Shown one piece after another: positions 6,078 through 14,085 of a DNA stretch of 30,974 bases. Origin of the DNA: JAWLBR01 sp041687495 (GTDB taxonomy: Bacteria; Bacillota; Limnochordia; DTU087; JAAYGB01). The notes under the pieces are model-generated. The model saw nothing but the letters and a program-made list of their open reading frames with translations, was not told where the DNA came from and did no database searches. The position numbers and the translations under genes were made by a program. The stretch's first letter is position 1. The number at the start of each line of letters is the position of its first letter. Location: NCBI GenBank assembly GCA_041687495.1, contig JAWLBR010000030.1, forward strand, positions 1 through 30,974. The letters are read 5' to 3'.

Positions 6078-7832
6078 ATGAACAGCTACGATCTTCTCAG
6101 GAGTTTTTTTCGCAAGTATCGCTGGAGGTACGTGTACGGTATTTTGTCTTTGATCATCGTCGGAGCTTTGCAGCTGGTGATGCCCAAGATCTTCGGGTCT
6201 CTTACCGACAGCTTTACTGCGGGACGCCTAACTCCCAAAGGCCTGCTTTGGTACATAGCCCTCATCTTAGGTACTGCTGCTGCCATTGGAGTGGGCCGCT
6301 ACCTGTGGCGAATCTATGTCGCTGGAACGGCCCGTCTGATTGAGTACGAACTTCGCAACAACCTGTATAATCACCTGCAGACACTATCGAACCGCTTTTT
6401 TACAGAGCACAAAACAGGTGACTTGATGGCCCATGCCACCAATGATATCAACGCTGTCCGTAACGCGCTAGGGCGGGGAGTCGTAACCTTGGTGGATGCC
6501 ATCTTCATTTCCTTATTTACCGTGTCCATCATGCTCAAAACCATCGACTGGCGCTTGACCGTGCTGGCCCTGCTCCCCCTTCCCCTACTGGTAGGGCTCT
6601 CGCTGGGTTTCGGCAAGGTCATTCACAAGAGATTTACGCAGGTGCAAGCGGCCTTCTCTCGCCTGACTGATCGGGTACAAGAAAACTTCTCGGGGGTTCG
6701 AGTGATTAAGTCTTTTGTGCAGGAGAAGCCGGAGATCGACAGGTTTCTGTACAGCAACCAGGACTATTTCGACCAGAACATGAGGCTGGTTCGGGTCTGG
6801 GCCCTATTCCACCCCTTGGTGCAGTTCATCGCTGCCGTTAGCTTTCTGGTAGTACTCACCGTTGGTGGTACGAAGGTCATGTACGGGGATATCAGCTTGG
6901 GTGACTTCGTCGCCTTCAATAGCTATCTGGGTCTTCTAATCTGGCCCATGGTGGGCTTTGGTTTCGTGATTAACATCCTCCAGAGGGGAAAGGCCTCCCT
7001 GGATCGTCTAAACGACTTGTTTCTTGCAACGCCCGAGGTGCTAGACGAGAGCCGCGGCGCAAACGTCCCGCCTCCCCAAGGTGAGCTTGAATTTCGCAAT
7101 TTGACCTTTGCCTACAACCGTAACCAAAGCCCAGTTCTTCAGGACATATCTTTGAAAGTACCAGCTGGTTCGACTCTGGCCATCGTAGGTCGAACCGGCT
7201 CGGGAAAGACGACGTTAATGAACTTACTTCTGCGGCTGTACAACCCGCCGCGGGGAACAGTGTATCTAGACGGAAAAGATATTCGCGATCTTCCGCTGCG
7301 GCAGGTGCGCCGTGCCATCGGTTATGTTCCCCAGGACACGTTTTTGTTCTCCACCAGCCTGACCGAGAATATCGGCTTCGGACTAGATGAAGAGGCCATC
7401 AGCGAGGAAAAAGCAGCTGCGGCTGCCAAGTCCTCCCAGGTCCACGATGACATCGCCGAGTTTCCGGAAGGCTACGCCACAGTCATTGGCGAGCGGGGTG
7501 TAACGTTGTCTGGCGGGCAGAAACAGAGGGTAGCCATCGCCAGAGCCTTGATTAAGAATCCAACAATTTTGATTCTCGATGACAGCCTCTCGGCAGTAGA
7601 TACCAATACAGAAGAGCGAATTTTACAAGAGCTGCAGGAGATCATGCGCTCCCGAACCAGCATCATCATTTCGCATCGGATCTCGACGGTAAAGCACGCC
7701 GACGACATTATCGTCCTGGACGACGGATGCATTGTCGAACACGGAAGCCACGAGCAGCTCTTAGCTGCCCAAGGGCTGTATTGGGACATTTACCAGAAGC
7801 AGTTACTGCAAGATGAGCTGCAGGGGGCATAG
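6078..7832 (+). CDS. Heterodimeric ABC exporter, degenerate-site half (BmrC/YheI-like)
   Basis: A half-transporter of 584 residues with an N-terminal exporter-type six-helix membrane domain (about 1-310) and a C-terminal ATPase domain. Walker A is GRTGSGKTT (371-379), the signature is a canonical LSGGQ (477-481), and Walker B ends LDDS. D502 stands where the catalytic glutamate normally is, as in BmrC of B. subtilis. This marks it as the partner supplying the non-catalytic site of a heterodimer. The likely role is export of drugs or other amphiphiles. Start 6078 has TGGAG 7 nt upstream; the longer frame from 6033 begins at the -10 element. The partner gene begins 76 nt downstream. Confidence 0.9.
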   Translation: MNSYDLLRSFFRKYRWRYVYGILSLIIVGALQLVMPKIFGSLTDSFTAGRLTPKGLLWYIALILGTAAAIGVGRYLWRIYVAGTARLIEYELRNNLYNHLQTLSNRFFTEHKTGDLMAHATNDINAVRNALGRGVVTLVDAIFISLFTVSIMLKTIDWRLTVLALLPLPLLVGLSLGFGKVIHKRFTQVQAAFSRLTDRVQENFSGVRVIKSFVQEKPEIDRFLYSNQDYFDQNMRLVRVWALFHPLVQFIAAVSFLVVLTVGGTKVMYGDISLGDFVAFNSYLGLLIWPMVGFGFVINILQRGKASLDRLNDLFLATPEVLDESRGANVPPPQGELEFRNLTFAYNRNQSPVLQDISLKVPAGSTLAIVGRTGSGKTTLMNLLLRLYNPPRGTVYLDGKDIRDLPLRQVRRAIGYVPQDTFLFSTSLTENIGFGLDEEAISEEKAAAAAKSSQVHDDIAEFPEGYATVIGERGVTLSGGQKQRVAIARALIKNPTILILDDSLSAVDTNTEERILQELQEIMRSRTSIIISHRISTVKHADDIIVLDDGCIVEHGSHEQLLAAQGLYWDIYQKQLLQDELQGA

Positions 7833-7908
7833 TGGTAGATTCCCTCGCCATGTGATTTAAGCTAAAGCCCCATCTCAATACTAATTCTAGACAAAGAAGG
7901 TGGTCCTT

Positions 7909-10020
7909 GTGGCAGACTTACACGAAGAAGACGTCCTGGGCAAGGCCTATGACTCGAGGCTGATGCGCCGACTTCTTTCGTATGCCAAACCGTACTGGTA
8001 TCTATTTGCTCTGTCTATTGTCCTAGTTTTGTTCGTAACTGGAACCGAGCTTATCCGTCCCTATTTAATCAAAGTAGCCATAGATGACTACATAACTGCC
8101 TATGATCGGCCGCTGGTCGCCTTTTCCCCTACAGTAGCACCACAAAGCGGAGTCGAGTTTCAAGGGCGGGTGTTTGTGCGCGAGCGTGACCTCCCTGACG
8201 CCCAAATCCAGACCGGCCAGCCTTACCAAATCGTCGAGGATAACGGCCGGTACTTCCTCACTCTTGGCCATCACCCTGACACACGCCAGTTGGAGGCCAG
8301 GCAGCGGGAAGGGGGCTGGGTAGTTTTCGATCCAGGGGCAGGCGGAGCCGAGTATGAAGCACAGCTTCTGGATGAGGCGGCTTTGCGACAGTTCCGGGCC
8401 AGTGATGCCCGATCCGTCACCCGGCTGGGTCTGATCTTTATCATCATCGTCACTGCCGGCTTCATCCTGAACTACGCCCAGACGAACCTGTTGGCCTATA
8501 CCGGGCAGAAGATCATCTACAACATTCGCAAGGAGCTTTTTGCTCACCTTGAGGGACTGTCAATATCGTTTTTTGACAAGAACCCGGTGGGGCGCCTGGT
8601 GACCCGGGTCACAAACGACACTGAAACCTTGAACGAAATGTATACAGACGTGTTGGTCAACTTATTCAAGGATGTCTTTACTGTCATCGGTGTTGTCATC
8701 ATTATGCTTCAGCTCAACTGGCGAGTGGCGTTGATTGTCCTGACTGTCATGCCGCTGGTGATCGCTTCCAGCATTGTGTTTCGAGCGAAAGTCCGGGTGG
8801 CCTATCGCCAAGTCCGGGTGAAATTGGCTCGGATTAATGCTACCTTGGCAGAGAACTTTTCGGGGATGAAAGTTATTCAGATCTTTGCCCAAGAGAAAAA
8901 GAAGACCCGGCAGTTTAATGCAATCAACAAGGACTACCTTGACGCCAGTATGGCCGAACTGACCATTTTTGCGGTGTTTCGTCCGCTCATGGAGTTTCTT
9001 TCCAGTATTGGCCTAGCGCTACTGGTATGGTTCGGCGGTAATCAGGTGCTGGACGGTACCCTGCAATTTGGTGTGCTCTACGCGTTTATCAACTACGTGG
9101 GACACCTGTTCAACCCAATTAACCAGCTCACTGACAAATACAACGTCCTGCAGGCGGCGATGGCCTCTTCGGAGCGAATCTTCCAACTGCTGGATAACAA
9201 ATCAACAATTGCAGATCCTCCCACCCCGCAACCGATTACCCGAGTGCAGGGCAAAGTCGAATTCAGGAATGTCTGGTTCGCCTACGTAGATGATGAGTGG
9301 GTACTCAAAGATGTCAATTTCAGTGTAGAACCGGGAGAGACAGTAGCTTTTGTCGGTGCCACGGGAGCCGGGAAGACGTCGATTATCAGCCTGCTGAACC
9401 GATTCTACGACATCCAGAAAGGGCAGATTCTAGTCGACGGCGTGGACATCCGACAGATGCGCAAGGAAGATTTGCGCCGACAGATTGCTGTAGTGCTTCA
9501 AGATGTTTTTCTCTTCACCGGGGACATCAAAGCCAACATCCGGCTGAACAATACTGACATCACCGATGAGAAACTGACCGAAGTGGCCAAGTACGTCAAT
9601 GCTCACCGCTTTATCGAGCGCCTGCCGGCGGGATACGACGAGCCGGTGGCCGAAAGGGGTTCAACACTGTCCATGGGTCAACGGCAGCTGTTGGCCTTTG
9701 CCAGAGCTCTGGCCTTCGACCCCGCGATTTTAGTTCTAGACGAGGCCACTGCCAATATCGACACCGAGACCGAGCTTTTGATCCAGGACGCTCTGGAGAA
9801 ATTGACAAAGGGCCGGACAACCTTTGTCATCGCCCACCGGTTGTCTACCATTCAAAGGGCTGACAAGATCGTGGTTCTCCACAAGGGCGTCATCCGTGAG
9901 ATCGGCAGCCACCAAGAACTGCTCAGGAACCGCGGCCTGTACTACAAACTGTACCAGCTTCAGTACAAGGAACAGCTAGGAACGCAGCCCTCTGCTGAAG
10001 GCAACAGCGCTCTAGCGTAA
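7909..10020 (+). CDS. Heterodimeric ABC exporter, catalytic half (BmrD/YheH-like)
   Basis: The second half-transporter (703 residues). It keeps the catalytic glutamate (LDEAT, E612) but has a degenerate signature LSMGQ (587-591), the complement of its neighbour. Walker A is GATGAGKTS (483-491). Between the first and second membrane helices, about residues 60-165, lies an extra hydrophilic segment predicted to be outside the membrane. BmrD also carries an extended extracellular region, and the inserted segment explains the length above the usual 580 or so. GTG at 7909 is chosen because AAGGTGG ends 5 nt upstream; GTG at 7900 lies inside that ribosome binding site. Together the pair most likely forms a multidrug-type exporter. 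Confidence 0.9.
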   Translation: MADLHEEDVLGKAYDSRLMRRLLSYAKPYWYLFALSIVLVLFVTGTELIRPYLIKVAIDDYITAYDRPLVAFSPTVAPQSGVEFQGRVFVRERDLPDAQIQTGQPYQIVEDNGRYFLTLGHHPDTRQLEARQREGGWVVFDPGAGGAEYEAQLLDEAALRQFRASDARSVTRLGLIFIIIVTAGFILNYAQTNLLAYTGQKIIYNIRKELFAHLEGLSISFFDKNPVGRLVTRVTNDTETLNEMYTDVLVNLFKDVFTVIGVVIIMLQLNWRVALIVLTVMPLVIASSIVFRAKVRVAYRQVRVKLARINATLAENFSGMKVIQIFAQEKKKTRQFNAINKDYLDASMAELTIFAVFRPLMEFLSSIGLALLVWFGGNQVLDGTLQFGVLYAFINYVGHLFNPINQLTDKYNVLQAAMASSERIFQLLDNKSTIADPPTPQPITRVQGKVEFRNVWFAYVDDEWVLKDVNFSVEPGETVAFVGATGAGKTSIISLLNRFYDIQKGQILVDGVDIRQMRKEDLRRQIAVVLQDVFLFTGDIKANIRLNNTDITDEKLTEVAKYVNAHRFIERLPAGYDEPVAERGSTLSMGQRQLLAFARALAFDPAILVLDEATANIDTETELLIQDALEKLTKGRTTFVIAHRLSTIQRADKIVVLHKGVIREIGSHQELLRNRGLYYKLYQLQYKEQLGTQPSAEGNSALA

Positions 10021-10061
10021 GATCAGGCCGACATCGCTCTGCTCTACCATCGCACCACCTT

Positions 10062-10120
10062 CGCCCCCAATGAGTATGATGAGAAGTAGGTCTTCACTCT
10101 CATCACTCTCACTGGGGGCG
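10062..10120 (+). other. Long imperfect hairpin between the ABC operon and the aminotransferase gene
   Basis: CGCCCCCA (10062-10069) pairs perfectly with TGGGGGCG (10113-10120). The inner arms continue with imperfect pairing (ATGAGTATGATGAGA against TCTCATCACTCTCA), giving a stem of about 25 bp. The right arm contains the only G-rich sequence before the ATG at 10127, so the fold would hide the probable ribosome binding site. It could also end transcription from the ABC operon, although the following T-content (TTCTTT) is modest. Confidence 0.55.
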
Positions 10121-10126
10121 TTCTTT

Positions 10127-11563
10127 ATGCGCTTTTTTCCTGCTTCGGCCAGACCGCTTGCCAAAGTGGTGGGCCAGGACACCAAGGTTCCCCTGCTCTC
10201 GGGGCGCCGCCAAGTGTACATCAACCTAGACAATGCCGCCAGCACTCCCGCACTGGAAGCCGTCTGGCGCCGAGTATGTGCCGCCGGGACCTGGTATGCG
10301 GGAGTACATCGGGGCACCGGGTTTAAGGGATACCTATCCACGGCCCTGTATGAAAAGGCGCGCGAGACAATCCTCAACTTTTTCGGAGCCGATTCGAAAT
10401 TGGACACTGCCATATTTGTGAAGAACACCACAGAAGCCTTGAACAAACTAGCTGCGGGTTTTCCCCTCGGATCAGACAGTGTCATTGTCACCACTGGAAT
10501 GGAACACCACTCCAATGACCTGCCCTGGCGGAAGCGAGCCACGACCTACCACGTCCAGGTCACCGCTGACGGTAGGTTGGATTTGGACCACCTGCAGACG
10601 CTGCTTAGGCGGCTGGGGAGCAAGGTGGCTGTCGTGGCGGTGACAGGGGCCTCCAATGTTACCGGATTTGTCAACGATATTCACAGCATCGCCCAGATGG
10701 CCCACGCTGTGGGAGCCAGAATTGTCGTTGATGCCGCTCAACTGGCACCCCACCGGCCCATTCGGATGCTGAGCCATGGGCACCCCAAACACATAGACTT
10801 TCTCGCTTTGTCCGGACACAAGGTCTACGCGCCGTTGGGCTCTGGGGTACTGATCGGTCCCAAAACCCACTTTCCAGACCAGCCTACTCAGCCAGGAGGT
10901 GGGACGGTAACTTTGGTCACGCAAAAGGCCGTCCAATGGGACCAACTACCCGCCCGAGAAGAAGCAGGCTCACCCAACGTCCTCGGCGCCATCTCTCTAG
11001 CGGCAGCCATTCAGGAGTTAGCAAGGCTGGGTATGCAGAAGGTGAGTGCCCACGAGACGCGGCTGACAGACCAGATGCTGGCGGGCTTACGGGAGATGTC
11101 CCACGTGAGTGTGTATGGGATCCCGGATCGAAAAGTACACGATCGGGTTGGGGTAGTGACATTCAACGTCGCCGGACTACCCCATGGCCTTGTGGGAGCG
11201 TATCTTGCCTACGAATGTGGGATTGGAGTGCGTACAGGGTGCTTCTGTGCCCAACCTTACATCCAGACACTGTTAGGTCTTACCGATGAGCAGGTAGCCA
11301 AGGCCCATGAAGTGGCTCATCGCCACGGTCAACCCTTACCGGGAATGGTTAGAGCCAGTGTCGGCTTGTACAATACCGAGAGAGACATTACCGCTTTGCT
11401 TCAGGCTTTGGCGCCCCTCCACAGCAAAGAGAAGCAGCAAGAGTTGCGGACGCGGTATTCGTACTGTCCAGCAGACAGATGCTACCTCCCTGCAGGCGAC
11501 AACAGCTGCTGGGAAAAGTATGCCCGGCGGACTTTTAGAGAATTAGCCCGTCCCTTGAGTTGA
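10127..11563 (+). CDS. Class V aminotransferase, cysteine desulfurase-like
   Basis: A PLP-dependent fold-type I enzyme of 478 residues, related to NifS/SufS-type cysteine desulfurases and isopenicillin N epimerase-like proteins. Visible features are the N-terminal NLDNAAST, the NTTEALN substrate/PLP region, MEHHSNDLPW, the aspartate in VVDAAQLAPH, and SGHKVYAP with the PLP lysine K232. RTGCFCAQPY carries C372 and C374 near the position of the sulfur-accepting cysteine. A C-terminal extension holds three more cysteines. It could be a desulfurase, a lyase or a beta-elimination enzyme; no scaffold or tRNA-thiolation gene is next to it. ATG 10127 is preferred because the upstream ATG at 10070 lies in the hairpin and encodes a Ser-rich stretch without homology. 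Confidence 0.8.
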   Translation: MRFFPASARPLAKVVGQDTKVPLLSGRRQVYINLDNAASTPALEAVWRRVCAAGTWYAGVHRGTGFKGYLSTALYEKARETILNFFGADSKLDTAIFVKNTTEALNKLAAGFPLGSDSVIVTTGMEHHSNDLPWRKRATTYHVQVTADGRLDLDHLQTLLRRLGSKVAVVAVTGASNVTGFVNDIHSIAQMAHAVGARIVVDAAQLAPHRPIRMLSHGHPKHIDFLALSGHKVYAPLGSGVLIGPKTHFPDQPTQPGGGTVTLVTQKAVQWDQLPAREEAGSPNVLGAISLAAAIQELARLGMQKVSAHETRLTDQMLAGLREMSHVSVYGIPDRKVHDRVGVVTFNVAGLPHGLVGAYLAYECGIGVRTGCFCAQPYIQTLLGLTDEQVAKAHEVAHRHGQPLPGMVRASVGLYNTERDITALLQALAPLHSKEKQQELRTRYSYCPADRCYLPAGDNSCWEKYARRTFRELARPLS

Positions 11564-11640
11564 AGCGTAAGGGAGCAAAATAACGCGCTGTGCGCTACTA
11601 CACCCCTTGGTTGCTCAATCTTTCGATCACCATCACCCAA

Positions 11641-11660
11641 ACCGCCGAAAACCGCCGAAA
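11641..11660 (+). repeat. Two tandem copies of ACCGCCGAAA
   Basis: A 10-base unit occurs twice head to tail, about 8 bases upstream of the predicted -35 of the ATP-grasp gene. It might be a regulator site, but two copies are too few to judge. Confidence 0.5.
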
Positions 11661-11667
11661 TAGGGCT

Positions 11668-11696
11668 TAGACTTGTGGTTGCCGCTAAAGTACAAT
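11668..11696 (+). promoter_or_regulatory. Predicted promoter of the ATP-grasp/KamA unit
   Basis: TAGACT (11668-11673), a 17-base spacer and TACAAT (11691-11696) match consensus at 9 of 12 positions. Start would be near 11703, leaving a leader of about 55 nt. Confidence 0.45.
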
Positions 11697-11757
11697 GAAT
11701 TGAAACAAGGCGGTAGTTGACAGTCAGTTATATCACTGGAGTGAAGGTGAGTCAGGA

Positions 11758-12789
11758 ATGGGCTTAACGATCGGATTGACTTACAACCTAAAAAGCGATT
11801 TTCCCATCAGTAGCGGTAGCCCAGTCGGTGACGACGCTGCAGAGTGTGAATCACAGCAAACGGTGGATGCCATCATTGCTGGCCTCGAGGCAGGCGGACA
11901 CAAAGTGATCCCCCTTGCGTTTACCCACAGTTTGCCCGGCAAGCTGCAGTCTACCCGCTTGGACCTTGTCTTCAACATTGCCGAAGGATGGTGCGGACGC
12001 AATCGAGAATCTTTAGTTCCGGCTATGCTAGAGTTCTTTGGCATTCCTCACACAGGCTCAGATCCCCTTACCTTGGGAATTGCCTTGGATAAATCCTTGA
12101 GCAAGACCGTCTTGGCTCAACACGGTATTCCCAGCGCTAGGTGGAAGGTAGTAGAGCACCCCAGCCAGTGGCGGGATGCAGACTTGAGCTTTCCCCTTTT
12201 CGTTAAGCCCAACGAAGAGGGATCAAGCAAAGGCATCCGCAGCCAATCTAGAGTTGAAGATGCCGATGCGCTGCAGGCTCAACTGCAGTGGATCTATGAC
12301 AACTATCGACAGGCAGCCCTAATCGAAGAGTTTATCCCCGGCCGGGAGTTCAGTGTCGGCATTGTCGGTAACCGCAATCCAGTCATTTTTCCGGTAATGG
12401 AAGTCATCCCCGCCGGGCAGATACTGCCGCTGGAAAGCTTCGTCTACTCCTTTGAAGTCAAAAGCTGCAACCTAGAGACTCTAGTTTGTCCAGCCCCTGT
12501 GGAACAGCTGTTGGAGAGTCAACTACGGCTGCTGGCCCTACAGGCGTACCAGGGACTGAACTGCAGAGATCTATCTAGAGTGGATTTTCGCCTGGATCAA
12601 CAAGGCCATCCCATGTTTTTGGAGATCAACCCTCTACCTGGACTGTCGGAAGTCAGCTTGTTCCCGTTGCAGGCCAAGGCCGCTGGCATCGAGTTCAGTC
12701 AGCTGCTCAACATGATCGTTGCTTCGGCCTTGGAAAGATACCCGAACATCTGCGGCGGACACAGCCGCGAGGAGGTCGCCTTAGGTTAG
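11758..12789 (+). CDS. D-alanine-D-alanine ligase-like ATP-grasp enzyme
   Basis: An ATP-grasp carboxylate-amine ligase of 343 residues, similar in layout to D-Ala-D-Ala ligase. It has FVKPNEEGSSKGI (148-160) for ATP binding, the lid region EFIPGREFSVG (191-201), and the Mg ligands D276, E289 and N291 in RVDFRLD and FLEINPLPG. The N-terminal region ends with LVFNIAEG, where classical Ddl usually has an FxxLHGxxGED loop, so substrate choice probably differs from that of cell-wall Ddl. The ATG has AAGGTGAG upstream. The gene ends in TAG directly followed, in the same frame, by the ATG of the radical SAM gene. That context suggests it joins a beta-amino acid to another amino acid rather than serving peptidoglycan. 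The substrate is inferred. Confidence 0.85.
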   Translation: MGLTIGLTYNLKSDFPISSGSPVGDDAAECESQQTVDAIIAGLEAGGHKVIPLAFTHSLPGKLQSTRLDLVFNIAEGWCGRNRESLVPAMLEFFGIPHTGSDPLTLGIALDKSLSKTVLAQHGIPSARWKVVEHPSQWRDADLSFPLFVKPNEEGSSKGIRSQSRVEDADALQAQLQWIYDNYRQAALIEEFIPGREFSVGIVGNRNPVIFPVMEVIPAGQILPLESFVYSFEVKSCNLETLVCPAPVEQLLESQLRLLALQAYQGLNCRDLSRVDFRLDQQGHPMFLEINPLPGLSEVSLFPLQAKAAGIEFSQLLNMIVASALERYPNICGGHSREEVALG

Positions 12790-13887
12790 ATGGACAAATT
12801 CTCTGACTGGCAGTGGCAGCTGGCTAACCGGATTACTACCGGTGCGGCTCTCAGTTCCTACGTGTCCTTGACAGACCAACTTGCCCAAGATATTGAGCAA
12901 GCGGGAAAAGTGTTTCGCTGGAGTATCACGCCCTACTATGCCTCGTTGATGGACAGGGATAACCCACTCTGCCCTATTCGGATGCAGGCGATTCCCTGCA
13001 AGGATGAGGTGGAAGAGGTTAAGGGCATTTCTGATCCCCTGCAGGAGGAGCACCAAAGCCCAACTCCCGGGCTGATTCATCGCTACCCAGACCGTGTCGC
13101 CCTGACTGTCAGCTCAACCTGCGCCATGTACTGTCGGCACTGTACCCGCAAACGGTTTGTAGGAGAAGTGGTACAGAAGACTAGTTGGAGTGCAATCCAG
13201 GCTGGGATCGATTATGTGAGTTCCCACTCCGAGGTTCGGGATGTACTGGTTACCGGAGGAGACCCACTCATCCTACCGGACGGTAGGCTTGAGCAAATCC
13301 TCAAGCAGCTGCGCTCCATCGAGCATGTGGATATTATCCGCATTGGCAGCCGGGTACCGGTGACTTTGCCCCAGCGGATCACCCCGCAACTGTGCGAGAT
13401 GTTGGAGCGATACCATCCCATCTGGCTCAACACCCACTTTAACCATCCCAAAGAAATCACCGACGAGTCGGCGACAGCCATCTCTCGGCTCCTTAAGGCC
13501 GGGATCCCGGTGGGCAACCAGACGGTGCTGCTTAAGGGTATTAACGACAACTTGGGGACCATGCGGCAACTGGTCCACGGGCTGTTGAGAATACGCGTCC
13601 GTCCCTACTACCTGTACCAATGTGATCGCGTTGTTGGGACCCAGCACTTTTGGACTCCGCTTCAGACCGGACTGGACATTATCGATGGTCTCCAGGGCTA
13701 TACCAGTGGATTGGCGGTACCGCAGTTTATTGTAGATAGTCCGATTGGCAAGATTCCCATCAGTAACAGCAAACTAGTGGAGTTAGGCGAGAGCCATGCG
13801 CTTTTGCGCAACTATGAAGGCAGCACTATGAGACTGGATTTTTCTCAGCCAATACCTACCAGCTGCCCTATGCGCAGCGTGGGTTAG
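12790..13887 (+). CDS. KamA-family radical SAM enzyme, lysine 2,3-aminomutase-like
   Basis: A radical SAM/PLP aminomutase of 365 residues. The iron-sulfur ligands are in CAMYCRHC (C111, C115, C118). The aspartates that hold the lysine side chain in clostridial lysine 2,3-aminomutase (D293, D330) are retained as D279 (YQCD) and D316 (FIVD), and the PLP lysine (K337) is K321. Glutamate 2,3-aminomutase differs at the two aspartates, so lysine (giving beta-lysine) is the likelier substrate. The glycine-rich stretch before K321 is two residues shorter and the C-terminus ends early, so it lacks part of the region used for oligomerisation in the roughly 416-residue enzyme. AGGAGGT lies 14 nt before the ATG, inside the preceding gene. 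It is the direct partner of the ATP-grasp enzyme. Confidence 0.88.
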   Translation: MDKFSDWQWQLANRITTGAALSSYVSLTDQLAQDIEQAGKVFRWSITPYYASLMDRDNPLCPIRMQAIPCKDEVEEVKGISDPLQEEHQSPTPGLIHRYPDRVALTVSSTCAMYCRHCTRKRFVGEVVQKTSWSAIQAGIDYVSSHSEVRDVLVTGGDPLILPDGRLEQILKQLRSIEHVDIIRIGSRVPVTLPQRITPQLCEMLERYHPIWLNTHFNHPKEITDESATAISRLLKAGIPVGNQTVLLKGINDNLGTMRQLVHGLLRIRVRPYYLYQCDRVVGTQHFWTPLQTGLDIIDGLQGYTSGLAVPQFIVDSPIGKIPISNSKLVELGESHALLRNYEGSTMRLDFSQPIPTSCPMRSVG

Positions 13888-13892
13888 TCCTC

Positions 13893-13920
13893 GCCTGCTG
13901 GGGAGCTGCTCCTGGCAGGC
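13893..13920 (+). terminator. Hairpin just after the KamA gene
   Basis: GCCTGC (13893-13898) pairs with GCAGGC (13915-13920), and an inner GGAG pairs with CTCC. It starts 6 nt after the stop codon. There is no T-run, so it may stabilise the 3' end rather than terminate. Confidence 0.35.
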
Positions 13921-13934
13921 TAGGCCGTGGCTTT

Positions 13935-14075
13935 GCTCCAGATTTGACAGGCAGGATACCAAAGGGCCCAGCAGGTTCTTGGACGACCAAGGCTATGCTG
14001 GGCTCTTGCTTGTTTGTGTAGAGTAGGCCTGATCAGGAGAAACTGAGAATGAGACAACCTGATCAAATCTGGAGC
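13935..14075 (+). promoter_or_regulatory. Structured leader of the ThDP-enzyme gene (candidate cis-regulatory RNA)
   Basis: GCTCCAGATTTGACAGG (13935-13951) is complementary to 14058-14075 apart from one unpaired base, closing a 141-base domain. Inside is a second hairpin, GCCCAGCA/TGCTGGGC (13966-13973, 13996-14003), with an inner TTGG/CCAA stem. The right arm of the closing stem contains CTGGAG, the only plausible ribosome binding site for the ATG at 14086, so folding would block translation. The strings CTGAGA and ACCTGATC recall the TPP riboswitch, but the rest of that consensus is missing. No promoter between KamA and this region was identified. Confidence 0.45.
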
Positions 14076-14085
14076 GTGATGTAAA

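Noticed and set aside
10070..10126. Aminotransferase start at ATG 10070
   Set aside because: The extra 19 residues are Ser/Leu-rich, come from the hairpin and have no ribosome binding site upstream.
11641..11660. Start of a CRISPR or larger tandem repeat array
   Set aside because: There are only two 10-base units, with no spacers and no cas genes.
12787..12789. TAG as a pyrrolysine codon
   Set aside because: TAG is followed at once by a good ATG, and several other genes here end with TAG. No pyl genes are in the window.
13935..14075. MITE-like element with 17-bp terminal inverted repeats
   Set aside because: No target-site duplication is visible and no second copy occurs in the window. The ribosome binding site in the right arm favours a leader RNA.
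13935..14085. Standard TPP riboswitch before the ThDP-enzyme gene
   Set aside because: CTGAGA and ACCTGATC are present, but the CUGG..CCAG hairpin and the GUAGGGA segment are missing and the spacing is too short. Kept only as an unclassified leader.
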